DNA of 64,000 nucleotides from Acidaminococcus sp. (GTDB lineage: Bacteria; Bacillota; Negativicutes; Acidaminococcales; Acidaminococcaceae), in the NCBI GenBank assembly GCA_022482815.1, contig JAKVOM010000001.1, positions 2,624,946 to 2,688,945 on the forward strand. The letters run 5' to 3'. Under the pieces are notes generated by a model. That model was not told the DNA's origin and ran no database searches. It saw only the letters and a program-made list of their open reading frames with translations. Of the stretch, positions 35,421 through 44,056 are shown piece by piece; within the stretch, counting starts at the first letter, position 1, and every line of letters starts with the position of its first letter. Both the position numbers and the translations under genes were made by a program.

Positions 35421-36076
35421 AGGTTTTCCCTCAACTGCTTGATAGAATCCGAGTTACCAATGATCACAAGGACGTCTTTGTTCTGCAGCGGCTTCTTCGG
35501 ATCCATGCTGATTTCGATTTTCTTATCAGGGTGCTTAATCGCTACGATGTTCACGCCGAAACGGCGGCGCACATCCAGTTCAATCAGGTTCTTGCCCACG
35601 GCCGAAGTCGGCGTATCAATTTCCACAAGCGCAATGTCATCGGACAGTTCCACAAAGTCCAGGATGTTCGTATACCCCAGGCTGTGCCCTACGCGTCGCC
35701 CCATATCCCGCTCCGGATAGATGACGGATGTCGCACCGATTTTCTTCAGCATTTTCCCGTGAATGGGAGAAGACGCTTTAGCTACAATCTTGTGCAGACC
35801 GGCTTCCTTCAGCAGCATGCAGCAAAGCAGGCTGGGCTCCAAATCACCGATGGCAATGATGGCCGCGTCAAAATTGCGCAGGCCCAGGCTCTTGACTACG
35901 TTTTCGTCGATGGCATCACTCACAACGACGTGGGTCAGCTGGCTTGCCAAATTCTGCACGACTTCTTCATTATTATCGATACCGAGAACCTCGTGCCCCA
36001 TTTCGGCAAGGGTCAGCGCTACACTGCTGCCGAAACGGCCCAGTCCCCAGACTACAAATTGTTTGGTTTTTCCCAT
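35417..36076 (-). CDS. ktrA: Potassium uptake gating subunit KtrA
   Basis: Cytoplasmic RCK ring subunit, 219 residues: RCK-N Rossmann domain FVVWGLGRFGSSVALTLAEMGHEVLGIDNNEE (GxGxxG and acidic end for nucleotide binding) and a C-terminal RCK-C domain from about residue 140 (GKNLIELDVRRRFGVNIVAIKH). ATP/ADP binding gates the KtrB channel. 20 bases after ktrB. Confidence 0.92.
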   Translation of the reverse strand: MGKTKQFVVWGLGRFGSSVALTLAEMGHEVLGIDNNEEVVQNLASQLTHVVVSDAIDENVVKSLGLRNFDAAIIAIGDLEPSLLCCMLLKEAGLHKIVAKASSPIHGKMLKKIGATSVIYPERDMGRRVGHSLGYTNILDFVELSDDIALVEIDTPTSAVGKNLIELDVRRRFGVNIVAIKHPDKKIEISMDPKKPLQNKDVLVIIGNSDSIKQLRENL

Positions 36077-36096
36077 GAGATACCCCTTACTTCCTC

Positions 36097-37425
36097 TCAG
36101 CCTACAATGATTTTTTCTTCCGGATACCGGATGGGCGGTGTATTCCGCCGTGCCGTCAGCGACATGGCAAACGTCATGATGCCGACACGTCCGGCATACA
36201 TGGAGATAATGAGGATCAGCTTGCTGCCTGTCGTCAGATGCTGGCTGAGCCCTGTAGAGAGCCCCACCGTCGCATAAGCCGACGCCACTTCAAAGAGGGC
36301 ATACAGAAAATTCGTATCTTCCAGGTACGTAATCCCGATGACCTCAAAGAAGATCCACACCATGGACATGGTCGCAATGGCGAAGGCCCGGAAAATCGTT
36401 CCACTATCAATCCGGCGCCCGAAAATCGTGCACTCGCTCTTCTGCTGCACGACCTGACGGGCCGAAAGCACCAGGAGAGCAAAGGTTGTCGTCTTGATGC
36501 CGCCGCCCGTCGATGCCGGCGATGCCCCGATGACCATGAGGACGATCATCACAAGGAGCGTCGACGACCGCAGCTGCACGAGATCAATCGTGTTAAAGCC
36601 GGCCGTTCTGGTCGACATGGACTGGAAGAAACTGGCGAGCCAGGCATTTCCCGGCGTCAGTGCTGCCAGCGTCTTGGCATTATCAGCTTCGAGGAACTCG
36701 ATGAGGACAGTACCGGCAATCAACAGGAACGCCGTCGTCACAAGGACCAGCTTCGTGTGAAGCCGCAGCCTTGAAAACCCGCGGTGCTCGAGGACATCCG
36801 ACATTACGGGAAAACCGATACCGCCCAGGATGACGAGTGCGCTGATGATGAGGTTCACCGGCACATCCGTCGTAAATCCCGTCAGACTGCTGTAGTGGCC
36901 GAAAAGGTCAAATCCGGCGTTGCAAAAAGCAGAAATTGCGTGCCAGAAACCATAGTAAATTCCCTTGAGCCCAAAGCTCGGCACAAAGCAGATACTTAAG
37001 AGCGCACCGAAAACGAGCTCGACGGCCGCCGTATACTTTGCTACCTTGAGACTCATCCGAACCACCCCGGCCATATCGTCCTGGTTCAGGGAAGCCTGGA
37101 TATACATGCGGTCCTGCAGGTTGATTTTGCGCCCCGTTGCCACGGAAAAAAGCGTAGCAAACAGCATGAGGCCCAGACCACCGGCCTGGATCAGAGCAAT
37201 GAGCACAATCTGTCCGAACGTAGAAAAATACGTGCCCGTATCGACTACGACAAGACCGGTGACGCAGGAAGCGGATGTAGCTGTAAAAAGAGCATCTACA
37301 AAGGACAATCCCTCTCCCTGCTGACCGGCAAACGGCAGCATAAGGAGCAGCGCCCCTGTCAGGATGAGGACTGCAAACGTAAGTGCCACGACCTGATTGG
37401 GTGAGAAATGATGTCCTTTCAGCAA
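36097..37425 (-). CDS. ktrB: Potassium uptake membrane subunit KtrB
   Basis: 442-residue SKT-family K+ (with Na+) transporter with four M1-P-M2 repeats. The four selectivity-filter segments are visible: TSASCVTGLVV, AFCNAGFDLFG, STRTAGFNTID and AYATVGLSTGLS, each with the conserved Gly. The start is TTG at 37423-37425, seven bases after GGAGG, which itself lies inside the end of the upstream oxidase gene. Works with KtrA downstream. Confidence 0.93.
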   Translation of the reverse strand: MLKGHHFSPNQVVALTFAVLILTGALLLMLPFAGQQGEGLSFVDALFTATSASCVTGLVVVDTGTYFSTFGQIVLIALIQAGGLGLMLFATLFSVATGRKINLQDRMYIQASLNQDDMAGVVRMSLKVAKYTAAVELVFGALLSICFVPSFGLKGIYYGFWHAISAFCNAGFDLFGHYSSLTGFTTDVPVNLIISALVILGGIGFPVMSDVLEHRGFSRLRLHTKLVLVTTAFLLIAGTVLIEFLEADNAKTLAALTPGNAWLASFFQSMSTRTAGFNTIDLVQLRSSTLLVMIVLMVIGASPASTGGGIKTTTFALLVLSARQVVQQKSECTIFGRRIDSGTIFRAFAIATMSMVWIFFEVIGITYLEDTNFLYALFEVASAYATVGLSTGLSQHLTTGSKLILIISMYAGRVGIMTFAMSLTARRNTPPIRYPEEKIIVG

Positions 37426-37429
37426 GAGC

Positions 37430-38443
37430 TTACCTCCGAATCATATCGGGTGTAATATCTTTCAGCGTCGGAGCGCCGCACATTTCCATCGTGTCGGCAA
37501 GTTCGGAACCAAGCTTGTCAACGAGGCAGGCCACGCCTTCCTTACCGCCGCCATAGACAGCATTGACAAACGGTCTGGCAATCAGCACGGCATCGGCGCC
37601 CATGGCAAGAGCCTTGAAAACATCAACACCGGTACGGATACCGCCGTCGACAAAGATTTTGACCTTGCCGCCAACAGCTTCCACGATTTCCGGCAGGACT
37701 TCTGCCGTAGCAGGGCTCTGGTCGAGGACACGGCCGCCGTGGTTAGAAACGACGATGGCGGCAGCACCGGCCTCTACGGCCTTGAGAGCGCCCTTAACAC
37801 TCATGATACCTTTGACAATGAAAGGCTTGCCGGCAAGAGCAATGATTTCCTTCATTTCAGTGACGGACTTGCTGCCTGCAGGAGGAACGAAATTCTTCAG
37901 GAACGGCAGACCGGCGGCATCGACGTCCATAGCTACGGCAATAGCACCGGAAGCCTTGACGAGGGCCATCTTGTCTTCAATCATCTGCTTGTTCCAGGGT
38001 TTTACCGTCGGCACGCCGACACCCTTGCAGGCCTTGATGGCATCGGTAGCACCGATCATGACCTGAGCATCCATGCCGTCACCCGTAAAGGCCATAATGC
38101 CATTTTCGGCACAGCCCGGAACGAGTTCGGCATTGTAAGTAATATCATTATATTTATCGCTGTAATGCATAGCCACAGCGCCGACAGGGCCTGCGAAGAA
38201 CGGATATTTGAACGTATGACCGAACAGTTCGACAGACGTATCAACCGGTTTCTTTTCGCAGAGCGTATCCATGACGACACGCACATTCTGCCAGGCGTTA
38301 TAGTTGCGAATAGCCGTATCGCCGACACCCTTGGCACCAGGGCCGGGGATCATATTGCGGCAGGCAACACCGTTGCAAACAGGGCAGCTCTTGCACTTGC
38401 CCGTGCATTTACGTGCATTTTCAAGAAGTTCACTGTATTTCAT
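37430..38443 (-). CDS. FMN-dependent alpha-hydroxy-acid oxidase-like protein with N-terminal Cys cluster
   Basis: 337 residues. The TIM-barrel part is of the lactate/glycolate oxidase family: FAGPVGAVAMHY, VKGIMSVKGALKAVEAGAAAIVVSNHGGRVLDQSPATAEVLPEI (active His and Arg in SNHGGR), KIFVDGGIRTGVDVFKALAMGADAVLIARPF. Unusually, the N-terminus has five Cys (13, 17, 20, 23, 28) in CTGKCKSCPVCNGVAC, which could hold an iron-sulfur cluster and hand electrons to or from FMN. Substrate unknown. It is four bases before ktrB in one operon. Confidence 0.85.
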   Translation of the reverse strand: MKYSELLENARKCTGKCKSCPVCNGVACRNMIPGPGAKGVGDTAIRNYNAWQNVRVVMDTLCEKKPVDTSVELFGHTFKYPFFAGPVGAVAMHYSDKYNDITYNAELVPGCAENGIMAFTGDGMDAQVMIGATDAIKACKGVGVPTVKPWNKQMIEDKMALVKASGAIAVAMDVDAAGLPFLKNFVPPAGSKSVTEMKEIIALAGKPFIVKGIMSVKGALKAVEAGAAAIVVSNHGGRVLDQSPATAEVLPEIVEAVGGKVKIFVDGGIRTGVDVFKALAMGADAVLIARPFVNAVYGGGKEGVACLVDKLGSELADTMEMCGAPTLKDITPDMIRR

Positions 38444-38871
38444 TGCAAAAAACCTCCTCTAACCTAATATCAGTGTGGCTTCATTATAGCACAAAAAAAG
38501 GTCACAGGGGGTAGTCGATAGTGGGTAGTGATTCGTACAGTAGTATTGGAAAGATATTGGATGATTTTTGAGGCAGATAGCAGTTAGCCGATAGCAGATA
38601 GCGGCAGTTGGCAGAGAAAAGAAACCGCTTTTGGTCTATGGCATTTAGCAGGACAGCGGATTGTCTTCATCTTTTTTATTATGAGAGATAAATCAAAAGG
38701 CTGCCAATGGCGGCATGGGCTGGCGATATTGGGTAAAAGTTTGTCCTTGCATTGCTTTTTGTGTTTTTTAATCATAATAGTAGATTTACAGTACAGTATA
38801 ATCGGCAAAATAAATCGTGCACTGGTCTTGTCCTATTTTCATTGGCCTTCCCCGGGAGGCAACTTTTGCTC
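38444..38871. other. Intergenic between oxidase and TetR genes
   Basis: Minus-strand TATAAT at 38483-38488 may serve the oxidase operon, but no good -35 is seen. A degenerate R2 fragment spans about 38510-38610. No gene or clear tetR terminator seen. Confidence 0.45.
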
Positions 38872-39429
38872 TCATTTTTCTTTTTTTTCGGCGATGAGTG
38901 TAATGTAATACGCTGCGATGATTTCGGGTGTCTCCTTAAAGCCATTTTTGATCCACAGGGAGACAACCTGAGCAAAGGAAGCCACGTAAAAGCCCGCGGC
39001 GTAGTCCCTGGGGATATCTGGCGGAAAGAGTTCTTTTGTGCCTTCAAAGACTTTTTCCAGCTGTTTTTTAAAGTATTTCAAAAAGATATCTTCGCTTTCC
39101 CCCGAAAAGAGGTTCGTCAAGTCGTTTTTTCTTTCCTTGAGGTGATAGAGCAGATGGGTCATGCGGCTCGCCAGGGTCTCGGGCTGCGAAGAAAAATCGT
39201 GATGTGCTTCCCGCTCGAGCACGGAGGAAAAAACGTGTCCGAAGATGTCTTCGCACATTTGATTCAGCAGGTCGTCTTTCGTCTCGAAGTGGGCATAAAA
39301 GGTCGTCCGTCCCACATCGGCCTCGTCAATGATGTCCTGCACGGAAATATGATGATAATGCTTTTTGGCAAGGAGCGTGCTGAAGGCCCTGAATATGGCC
39401 TGCTTTGTTTTCCGTTGTCTCCGGTCCAT
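38872..39429 (-). CDS. TetR-family repressor
   Basis: 185 residues from ATG 39429 (AAGGGGG ahead): DRRQRKTKQAIFRAFSTLLAKKHYHHISVQDIIDEADVGRTTFYAHFETKDDLLNQM is the TetR helix-turn-helix, followed by a C-terminal ligand domain. An upstream open frame is not used. Divergent from the P1B ATPase; a palindrome at 39535-39547 in the shared spacer is its probable operator. Confidence 0.9.
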   Translation of the reverse strand: MDRRQRKTKQAIFRAFSTLLAKKHYHHISVQDIIDEADVGRTTFYAHFETKDDLLNQMCEDIFGHVFSSVLEREAHHDFSSQPETLASRMTHLLYHLKERKNDLTNLFSGESEDIFLKYFKKQLEKVFEGTKELFPPDIPRDYAAGFYVASFAQVVSLWIKNGFKETPEIIAAYYITLIAEKKEK

Positions 39430-39534
39430 CGGGATTCCCCCTTTTCCGAATAAAATCAGCTTTTTGTTCCGTAACGAATAGAAGGCGCAAACTGCTTCTT
39501 GTAAGCACCTTTGGAACTGGATACTATTTTTATA

Positions 39535-39562
39535 GAACAAGTTGTTCGTTATTAAATATAAT
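39535..39562 (+). promoter_or_regulatory. Operator and promoter of P1B ATPase
   Basis: The perfect palindrome GAACAA-G-TTGTTC (39535-39547) lies where the -35 box should be; TATAAT follows at 39557-39562, 38 bases before the ATPase start. Binding of the TetR product here would block the ATPase promoter. Confidence 0.7.
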
Positions 39563-39599
39563 GTATCTATTCCTGCATGGAAAAACAAGGAGAAAATCA

Positions 39600-41471
39600 A
39601 TGAAGCACCTCACCGATTATTTTACGGATGAAGCAAAATTCCGGCTGGTCCGGATTGGTTTTTCCGGGATTGCGCTCGTCATGAGCCTGTTGGAATGGAC
39701 TGTACTTCCCGGCGGACTGGATATGGCGTGGATAGCGATTTTTCTCTGCAGCGTGCCCATCGTTACGGGCGCCGCAAAGGCTCTCGTCACAAAGCACGAT
39801 ATCACGGCTGACGTCCTTGTTTCCCTCGCCCTCATCGGTTCACTCATAGCCAGAGAATTTTTTGCAGCCGGCGAAGTCGCTTTTATCATGGAAATCGGCT
39901 CTGCTCTGGAAGACTACACCTCCTCCAAGGCAAGGAAGGGCATTCAAGGGCTCATAAACCTCATGCCGAAGCTGGCCCGGGTCCGCCGTAACGGAGAAGA
40001 AAAGCGCATCCTCGTAGAAGACGTCCAAAAAGGCGATACGGTGATCGTGCTCGCCGGTGAAACCATACCGACCGACGGAAAGATTATCAAAGGAATTACC
40101 TCTCTCGACCAGTCCGCCATGACCGGCGAATCCCTTCCCGTGGATAAGACTGTCGGAGACGATGTGCTCAGCGGTTCCCTCAATAAAGAAAATGTATTTG
40201 AATACGTGGCCACGGCTGAAGCCGCCGATAGTGCCCTGCAGCGAATGATTGATCTTGCCGAAAAAGCGGATGAAAACAAGGCCCCTATCGTTTCCCTGGC
40301 TGACCGCTGGGCAGCGTGGCTTGTCATAGCGGCTTTTACCACGGCCATTCTGACTTTCCTGCTCAACTGGTTTATCCTGGGAAATACGTCGGGCGCTTTT
40401 CTTCGAGCCGTCACTGTCCTGATTGTAGTCTGTCCCTGCGCCTTTATCCTCGCAACGCCGACAGCCATCATCGCGGGCATCGGGAACGCTGCTAAGTACG
40501 GCATGATCATCAAGTCCGGTGAATCGCTGCAGCGGCTCAGTACCATTGATACAGTTGCTTTTGATAAAACGGGCACCCTCACTTACGGGAAGCTCAGCAT
40601 TGAGAAAGTGCAGCCGTTTGATTCCATCTATTCGGAGAAAGACATTCTGACTCTTGCCGCCATTGCAGAAGCCCGCTCCGAGCACCCTATCGGGAAGGCT
40701 ATCTGCGCGGCTGCGGATACGAACGGGCAAGCTTCCTCCTATACCATTTTTTCGGGCAAGGGCATCGCTGCTACTTATGAAGGAAAAAAACTTCTTGCGG
40801 GCAAAAAGGAATTTCTCGTGGAAAAAGGCATTTCCTTTAATACAGAATGGACGCGTGACGAAAAGGCCAGTGGTTCCACTATGGTCTATCTCGCCGTAGA
40901 CGGAAAAGCCGTTGGATCCATCTCCCTTACGGATACAATCCGCGAAAGTGCTGCCCCGACCATAAAGAAACTGCAGGCCATGCAAATTGAACCCATTTTA
41001 CTCACCGGAGATAATCCATCGGCCGCAATGAAAATTGCCGAGAACGTTCATATTGCCAATTACCGCAGCGGACTTCTTCCCGAAGATAAACAAAAAATAA
41101 TCCGTGAATATCAGGGCGCAGGTCACAAAGTCTGCATGATCGGCGACGGCATCAACGACGCCGTCGCACTCCGTACCGCCGACTCCGCCATTGCCATGGG
41201 AGGCATCGGCTCGGACATTACCATTGAATCTTCTGACGTGGTGCTCGTGCAGGACGATATCAGCCGGATTCCCTATTTGCTCCATCTCTCCCAAAAGGTT
41301 CTCCAGAAGATCCAGGCTAATATCGTCCTGTCCCTCATCATTAATCTGATTGCCACGATTCTTGCCGCGACCGGCGTGCTGAATCCCATTGTGGGGGCGC
41401 TGGTGCATAATGTGGGGTCTGTGTTTGTAATAGTGAACTCTTTGAAGCTTTTATCGTTGAAGGAAGAATAG
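39600..41471 (+). CDS. P1B-type heavy-metal-transporting ATPase
   Basis: 623 residues from ATG 39600 (AAGGAG eight bases ahead). No N-terminal metal-binding domain. Visible are the actuator TGES (DQSAMTGESLP), the transmembrane metal motif VCPCAFILATPTA (CPC), the phosphorylation site AFDKTGTLTYG, SEHPIGKAI (HP motif), GDGINDAVAL and a last helix pair containing HNVGSVFVIVNSLKLL. CPC occurs in both Cu and Zn/Cd/Pb exporters; the His-Asn-Val-Gly-Ser segment is not diagnostic to me, so the metal is open. TetR rather than CsoR or SmtB control is unusual. R5 copy B begins 12 bases after the stop. Confidence 0.9.
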   Translation: MKHLTDYFTDEAKFRLVRIGFSGIALVMSLLEWTVLPGGLDMAWIAIFLCSVPIVTGAAKALVTKHDITADVLVSLALIGSLIAREFFAAGEVAFIMEIGSALEDYTSSKARKGIQGLINLMPKLARVRRNGEEKRILVEDVQKGDTVIVLAGETIPTDGKIIKGITSLDQSAMTGESLPVDKTVGDDVLSGSLNKENVFEYVATAEAADSALQRMIDLAEKADENKAPIVSLADRWAAWLVIAAFTTAILTFLLNWFILGNTSGAFLRAVTVLIVVCPCAFILATPTAIIAGIGNAAKYGMIIKSGESLQRLSTIDTVAFDKTGTLTYGKLSIEKVQPFDSIYSEKDILTLAAIAEARSEHPIGKAICAAADTNGQASSYTIFSGKGIAATYEGKKLLAGKKEFLVEKGISFNTEWTRDEKASGSTMVYLAVDGKAVGSISLTDTIRESAAPTIKKLQAMQIEPILLTGDNPSAAMKIAENVHIANYRSGLLPEDKQKIIREYQGAGHKVCMIGDGINDAVALRTADSAIAMGGIGSDITIESSDVVLVQDDISRIPYLLHLSQKVLQKIQANIVLSLIINLIATILAATGVLNPIVGALVHNVGSVFVIVNSLKLLSLKEE

Positions 41472-41483
41472 GCGCAAATAAAA

Positions 41484-41710
41484 GCACCTCAGATAATCTG
41501 GTGCTCGGCTGGCCTCGCACGCATCTTATCTGAGAGCTTTTTTAAGGGAAACTTTTTACGTCCAGCGCAGAAATATGGGCGCATCTACTGTGTCAGGCAG
41601 ACTTAGGAACCACTCGATATACTATTTTTGTATTATCTCGGGTTCCTAAGTCTGCCTTCCTTGTATCTGCACCCATCTTCTGTGCTGTCCATAAAAAGAA
41701 AATAAAAAGA
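41484..41710 (+). repeat. R5 two-hairpin element, copy B
   Basis: Hairpin 1: CTCAGATAA (41488-41496) pairs with TTATCTGAG (41526-41534) around GTGCTCGGCTGGCCTCGCAC, followed by six T. Hairpin 2: CAGCGCAGAA...GGGCGCA pairs with TGCACCC...TTCTGTGCTG, and GGCAGACTTAGGAACC (41596-41611) pairs perfectly with 41641-41656 around CACTCGATATACTATTTTTG. It ends in the A-rich box GTCCATAAAAAGAAAATAAA. Most complete copy. Confidence 0.8.
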
Positions 41711-41993
41711 GGTGTGAGATTGGGGTATATGGCTTGTTTTATTTTTTGTTTTTGCCAAAGCAAATCCTTGGAGACTGCTTTCGGCCTTCTTTGAACACAG
41801 TGAAGAAGAAGGGGACGGGTGCTTCTATTTTTGTTCGTTCAATGCCAAATTGCTTTAGTAATTTGGCCTCCACGGGCAGATGTCGGGATGCGGAATGCAG
41901 GCGGAGGGCTTCTCCCCACTTGACAATGTTCTCTCTTTCCACTACACTGCAATTATAATTGTTGCTATTTCAACTAATTGGGGTGAAAGAGCC
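41711..41993. other. Intergenic upstream of marR remnant
   Basis: No gene. Partial repeat words (AAGAAGAAGGGG, GCCAAATTGCTTTAGTAATTTGGC) precede the marR promoter. Confidence 0.45.
41920..41979 (+). promoter_or_regulatory. marR promoter and operator
   Basis: TTGACA (41920-41925), 17 bases, TACACT (41943-41948). Just downstream, AATTGTTG-N6-CAAC-T-AATT (41957-41979) is an inverted repeat at the start of the transcript, as expected for an autoregulated MarR gene. GGGGTGAAAG lies before the ATG at 41994. Confidence 0.65.
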
Positions 41994-42434
41994 ATGGAAC
42001 TCGCTAGCGAATTACTTAGGAATATCGGGACACTCAGTCGTTCTGTTCAGTCCATGATGGACGTAAAATTTCGGTCGTACGGTCTGAAGCGCGGGTAGTT
42101 TGTCTTCCTCACGCGCATCTGCGAAGCGCCGGGTATCTGTCAGGCCGATCTGACGGACGCCTGCAATGTAGATAAGGGCACGACGGCCAAGGCGGTAAAA
42201 AAATTGGAAGACGCCGGGCTCATTTATAGGCATCGGGAAGACTCCGATAAAAGAATGTGGCACTTGTCCCCCACTGCAGAAGGCAGCAAACTTTATAAAG
42301 AACTCATTGAAGAAGAGAATCGGCAGATTGCAGCGGGCCTTCGAGGCTTCTCTCCGAAAGAAACGCGGGAACTACTGAAGCTTGTAAAGAAATTACAGGA
42401 AAATGTGCAGCTTGATTGGCTGGAAAATCACTGA
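41994..42434 (+). pseudogene. MarR-family regulator interrupted by an in-frame TAG
   Basis: One continuous frame of 147 codons encodes a MarR protein: MELASELLRNIGTLSRSVQSMM, SYGLKRG, then TAG at 42096-42098, then FVFLTRICEAPGICQADLTDACNVDKGTTAKAVKKLEDAGLIYR, HREDSDKRMWHLSPTAEGSKLY and a C-terminal dimer helix. The family usually has Gln at the stop position (RGQFVFL), so CAG to TAG would explain it by one change. Apart from this codon the gene, its promoter and operator look intact, so decay is recent, or the codon is read through, or it is a sequencing error. Confidence 0.85.
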
Positions 42435-42435
42435 A

Positions 42436-42580
42436 GGCACCTGCCTCTCCCTGGTGCTCGGCTGGCCTCGCACGCATTTCGAGGCAGAGCTCTTTATAAG
42501 GTAACTTTTTCTGTCCAGTGCAGAAATCTGGGCGCATCTACTGTGTCAGGCAAACTTAGGAACCACTCGATATACTATAA
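42436..42580 (+). repeat. R5 two-hairpin element, copy C, truncated
   Basis: Begins one base after the marR stop. Hairpin 1: TGCCTC (42441-42446) pairs with GAGGCA; loop GTGCTCGGCTGGCCTCGCAC is identical to copy B. Of hairpin 2 only the 5' arm remains (GTCAGGCAAACTTAGGAACCACTCGATATACTAT); the 3' arm is replaced by other repeat DNA. Confidence 0.75.
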
Positions 42581-42790
42581 CTTCTTTCATATTTTTATAT
42601 TCGCTGCAAACCGCTCTGTGGTTTACTTCCACAGGCGGGCGGCTGGCTGAAAAGCTGAACGGATGATAATGGAGAACAAGCGGTGAAGAAATGATTAGCT
42701 ATTTCTTCACCGCTTTCTGTCTTCTTCATGATAAAATGAGATTTAAAAGTACCACTCGAAAAATAGTTACGTCATGAATGGGAGACCAAC
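42581..42790. other. Short intergenic with R6 hairpin
   Basis: GCAAACCGC/GCGGTTT-like hairpin near 42605-42630 and an R6 hairpin at 42679-42714 (AGCGGTGAAGAAAT pairs with ATTTCTTCACCGCT) followed by TTCTGTC, a weak T-run. Confidence 0.55.
42679..42722 (+). terminator. R6 hairpin, weak terminator
   Basis: The stem is nearly identical to the purC terminator; the following TTTCTGTCTTCTT is a poor T-run. It would end transcripts from marR. Confidence 0.6.
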
Positions 42791-43315
42791 ATGCTTGAAA
42801 CAAAACGTTTGCTCATGCGCCCGCTGGAAGAGAGCGATTTGGAAAATATCAAAAGAACCTTGCAGGATGAAGCCGCAATGTATGCCTACGAAGGTGCTTT
42901 TTCTGACGAGGAAGCAGCCGAGTGGTTGAAGCGCCAGATGAAGCGCCAGGACGACTATGGTCTGGGCCTGTGGGCTGTCATTCTGAAAGAAACGAACACT
43001 TTCATCGGGCAGTGCGGCCTGACGTACCAGCCCTGGAAAGGAAATAAAGTTCTTGAAGTAGGATACCTCTTCGAACGAGCTTACTGGCACCACGGATATG
43101 CCACGGAAGCGGCCCGGGCCTGGATGGACTATGCTTTTACGGAAATGAAGGCACCTGATGTATGTTCCATTATCCGTGATACAAATTTGGCTTCCCGAAA
43201 CGTCGCTTTACGGAACGGTATGCACCTCGTCGATGAGGATATAAAAGTCTTTCGAGGCGTGACGATGCCCCATGTACGCTATATCAAGCGAAATAGTTTA
43301 CTGAGCTGTGAATAA
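42791..43315 (+). CDS. GNAT N-acetyltransferase, RimJ/RimL type
   Basis: 174 residues: ETKRLLMRPLEESDLENIKRTL start, ILKETNTFIGQCGLTY, VLEVGYLFERAYWHHGYATEAARAWMDYAF with the acetyl-CoA pyrophosphate loop (Q/RxxGxG/A variant HHGYAT), and RDTNLASRNVALRNGM. The group acetylates amino groups of ribosomal proteins, antibiotics or metabolites; the substrate is not predictable here. Single gene, GGGAG before the ATG. Confidence 0.88.
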   Translation: MLETKRLLMRPLEESDLENIKRTLQDEAAMYAYEGAFSDEEAAEWLKRQMKRQDDYGLGLWAVILKETNTFIGQCGLTYQPWKGNKVLEVGYLFERAYWHHGYATEAARAWMDYAFTEMKAPDVCSIIRDTNLASRNVALRNGMHLVDEDIKVFRGVTMPHVRYIKRNSLLSCE

Positions 43316-43396
43316 GAGCAAATCGTTTTTTCCTCTTGTGTTTCCGGAATCTGTTATAATTAGGGAAAATTACTCTGAACCTGTGGAGAGAACATC

Positions 43397-44053
43397 ATGG
43401 AACCTGTTTATTATATGCCCGGCTGCGCTTTTGAACTTTATAAAAAGGAAACGTCTGAAAAGTTTCTGACTTATTTGAGGAAGCATTTTCCCAATATCCA
43501 GCGGTATGATACATGCTGCCGCCACCCATCGACACTTCCTGAAGACTCTCGTGTTATTTATGTCTGCTCCAGCTGCGCCATGCGGCTGCGGGACCAGGAT
43601 GCGACACTGAAGCTTCAGTCCTTATGGAACGTGATTCATACGTTCGGAGACTATCCCCTGCCCGACTACCATGGCAGAAAAGTGAGCCTCCATGATTCCT
43701 GCACGGCCAAATCAACGCCCATTATCCATCAGGACGTCCGCCAGCTTCTCAAAGATCTGAACTTTGACCTCGTTGAGGTAAAGGCTCATGGAATGAATTC
43801 CCAGTGCTGCGGAGACAGCCTGTATCCCGACCATTCACCGGAGGAAGTGCTTGCGGCTATGAAAAACAGGGCCGCTTCCATGCCCTGTGAAGACGTCGTC
43901 GTGTACTGCATCTCCTGTATGAATGCCATCAAGCGCGGCGGCAGGAGGCCTCTTCTCTTGACGGATCTGGTGCTGGGAGAAGAGACGGTGCCGCCAAGTG
44001 AGAATATAGATGAGTGGTATGGGAAATTAGTTGAGTATATTGAAAAGCACTGA
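43397..44053 (+). CDS. CCG-domain iron-sulfur protein
   Basis: 218 residues with the Cys-rich (CCG) signature of heterodisulfide reductase subunit B and GlpC-type proteins: YYMPGCAFELY, YDTCCRHPS, YVCSSCAMRL, SLHDSCTAKS and GMNSQCCGDSL, then VVYCISCMNA. Two CX(n)CCGX(m)CxxC-like modules bind unusual [4Fe-4S] or noncubane clusters in HdrB. This lone copy may be a redox enzyme subunit whose partners are elsewhere. R5 copy D starts three bases after its stop codon. Confidence 0.8.
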   Translation: MEPVYYMPGCAFELYKKETSEKFLTYLRKHFPNIQRYDTCCRHPSTLPEDSRVIYVCSSCAMRLRDQDATLKLQSLWNVIHTFGDYPLPDYHGRKVSLHDSCTAKSTPIIHQDVRQLLKDLNFDLVEVKAHGMNSQCCGDSLYPDHSPEEVLAAMKNRAASMPCEDVVVYCISCMNAIKRGGRRPLLLTDLVLGEETVPPSENIDEWYGKLVEYIEKH

Positions 44054-44056
44054 AAA

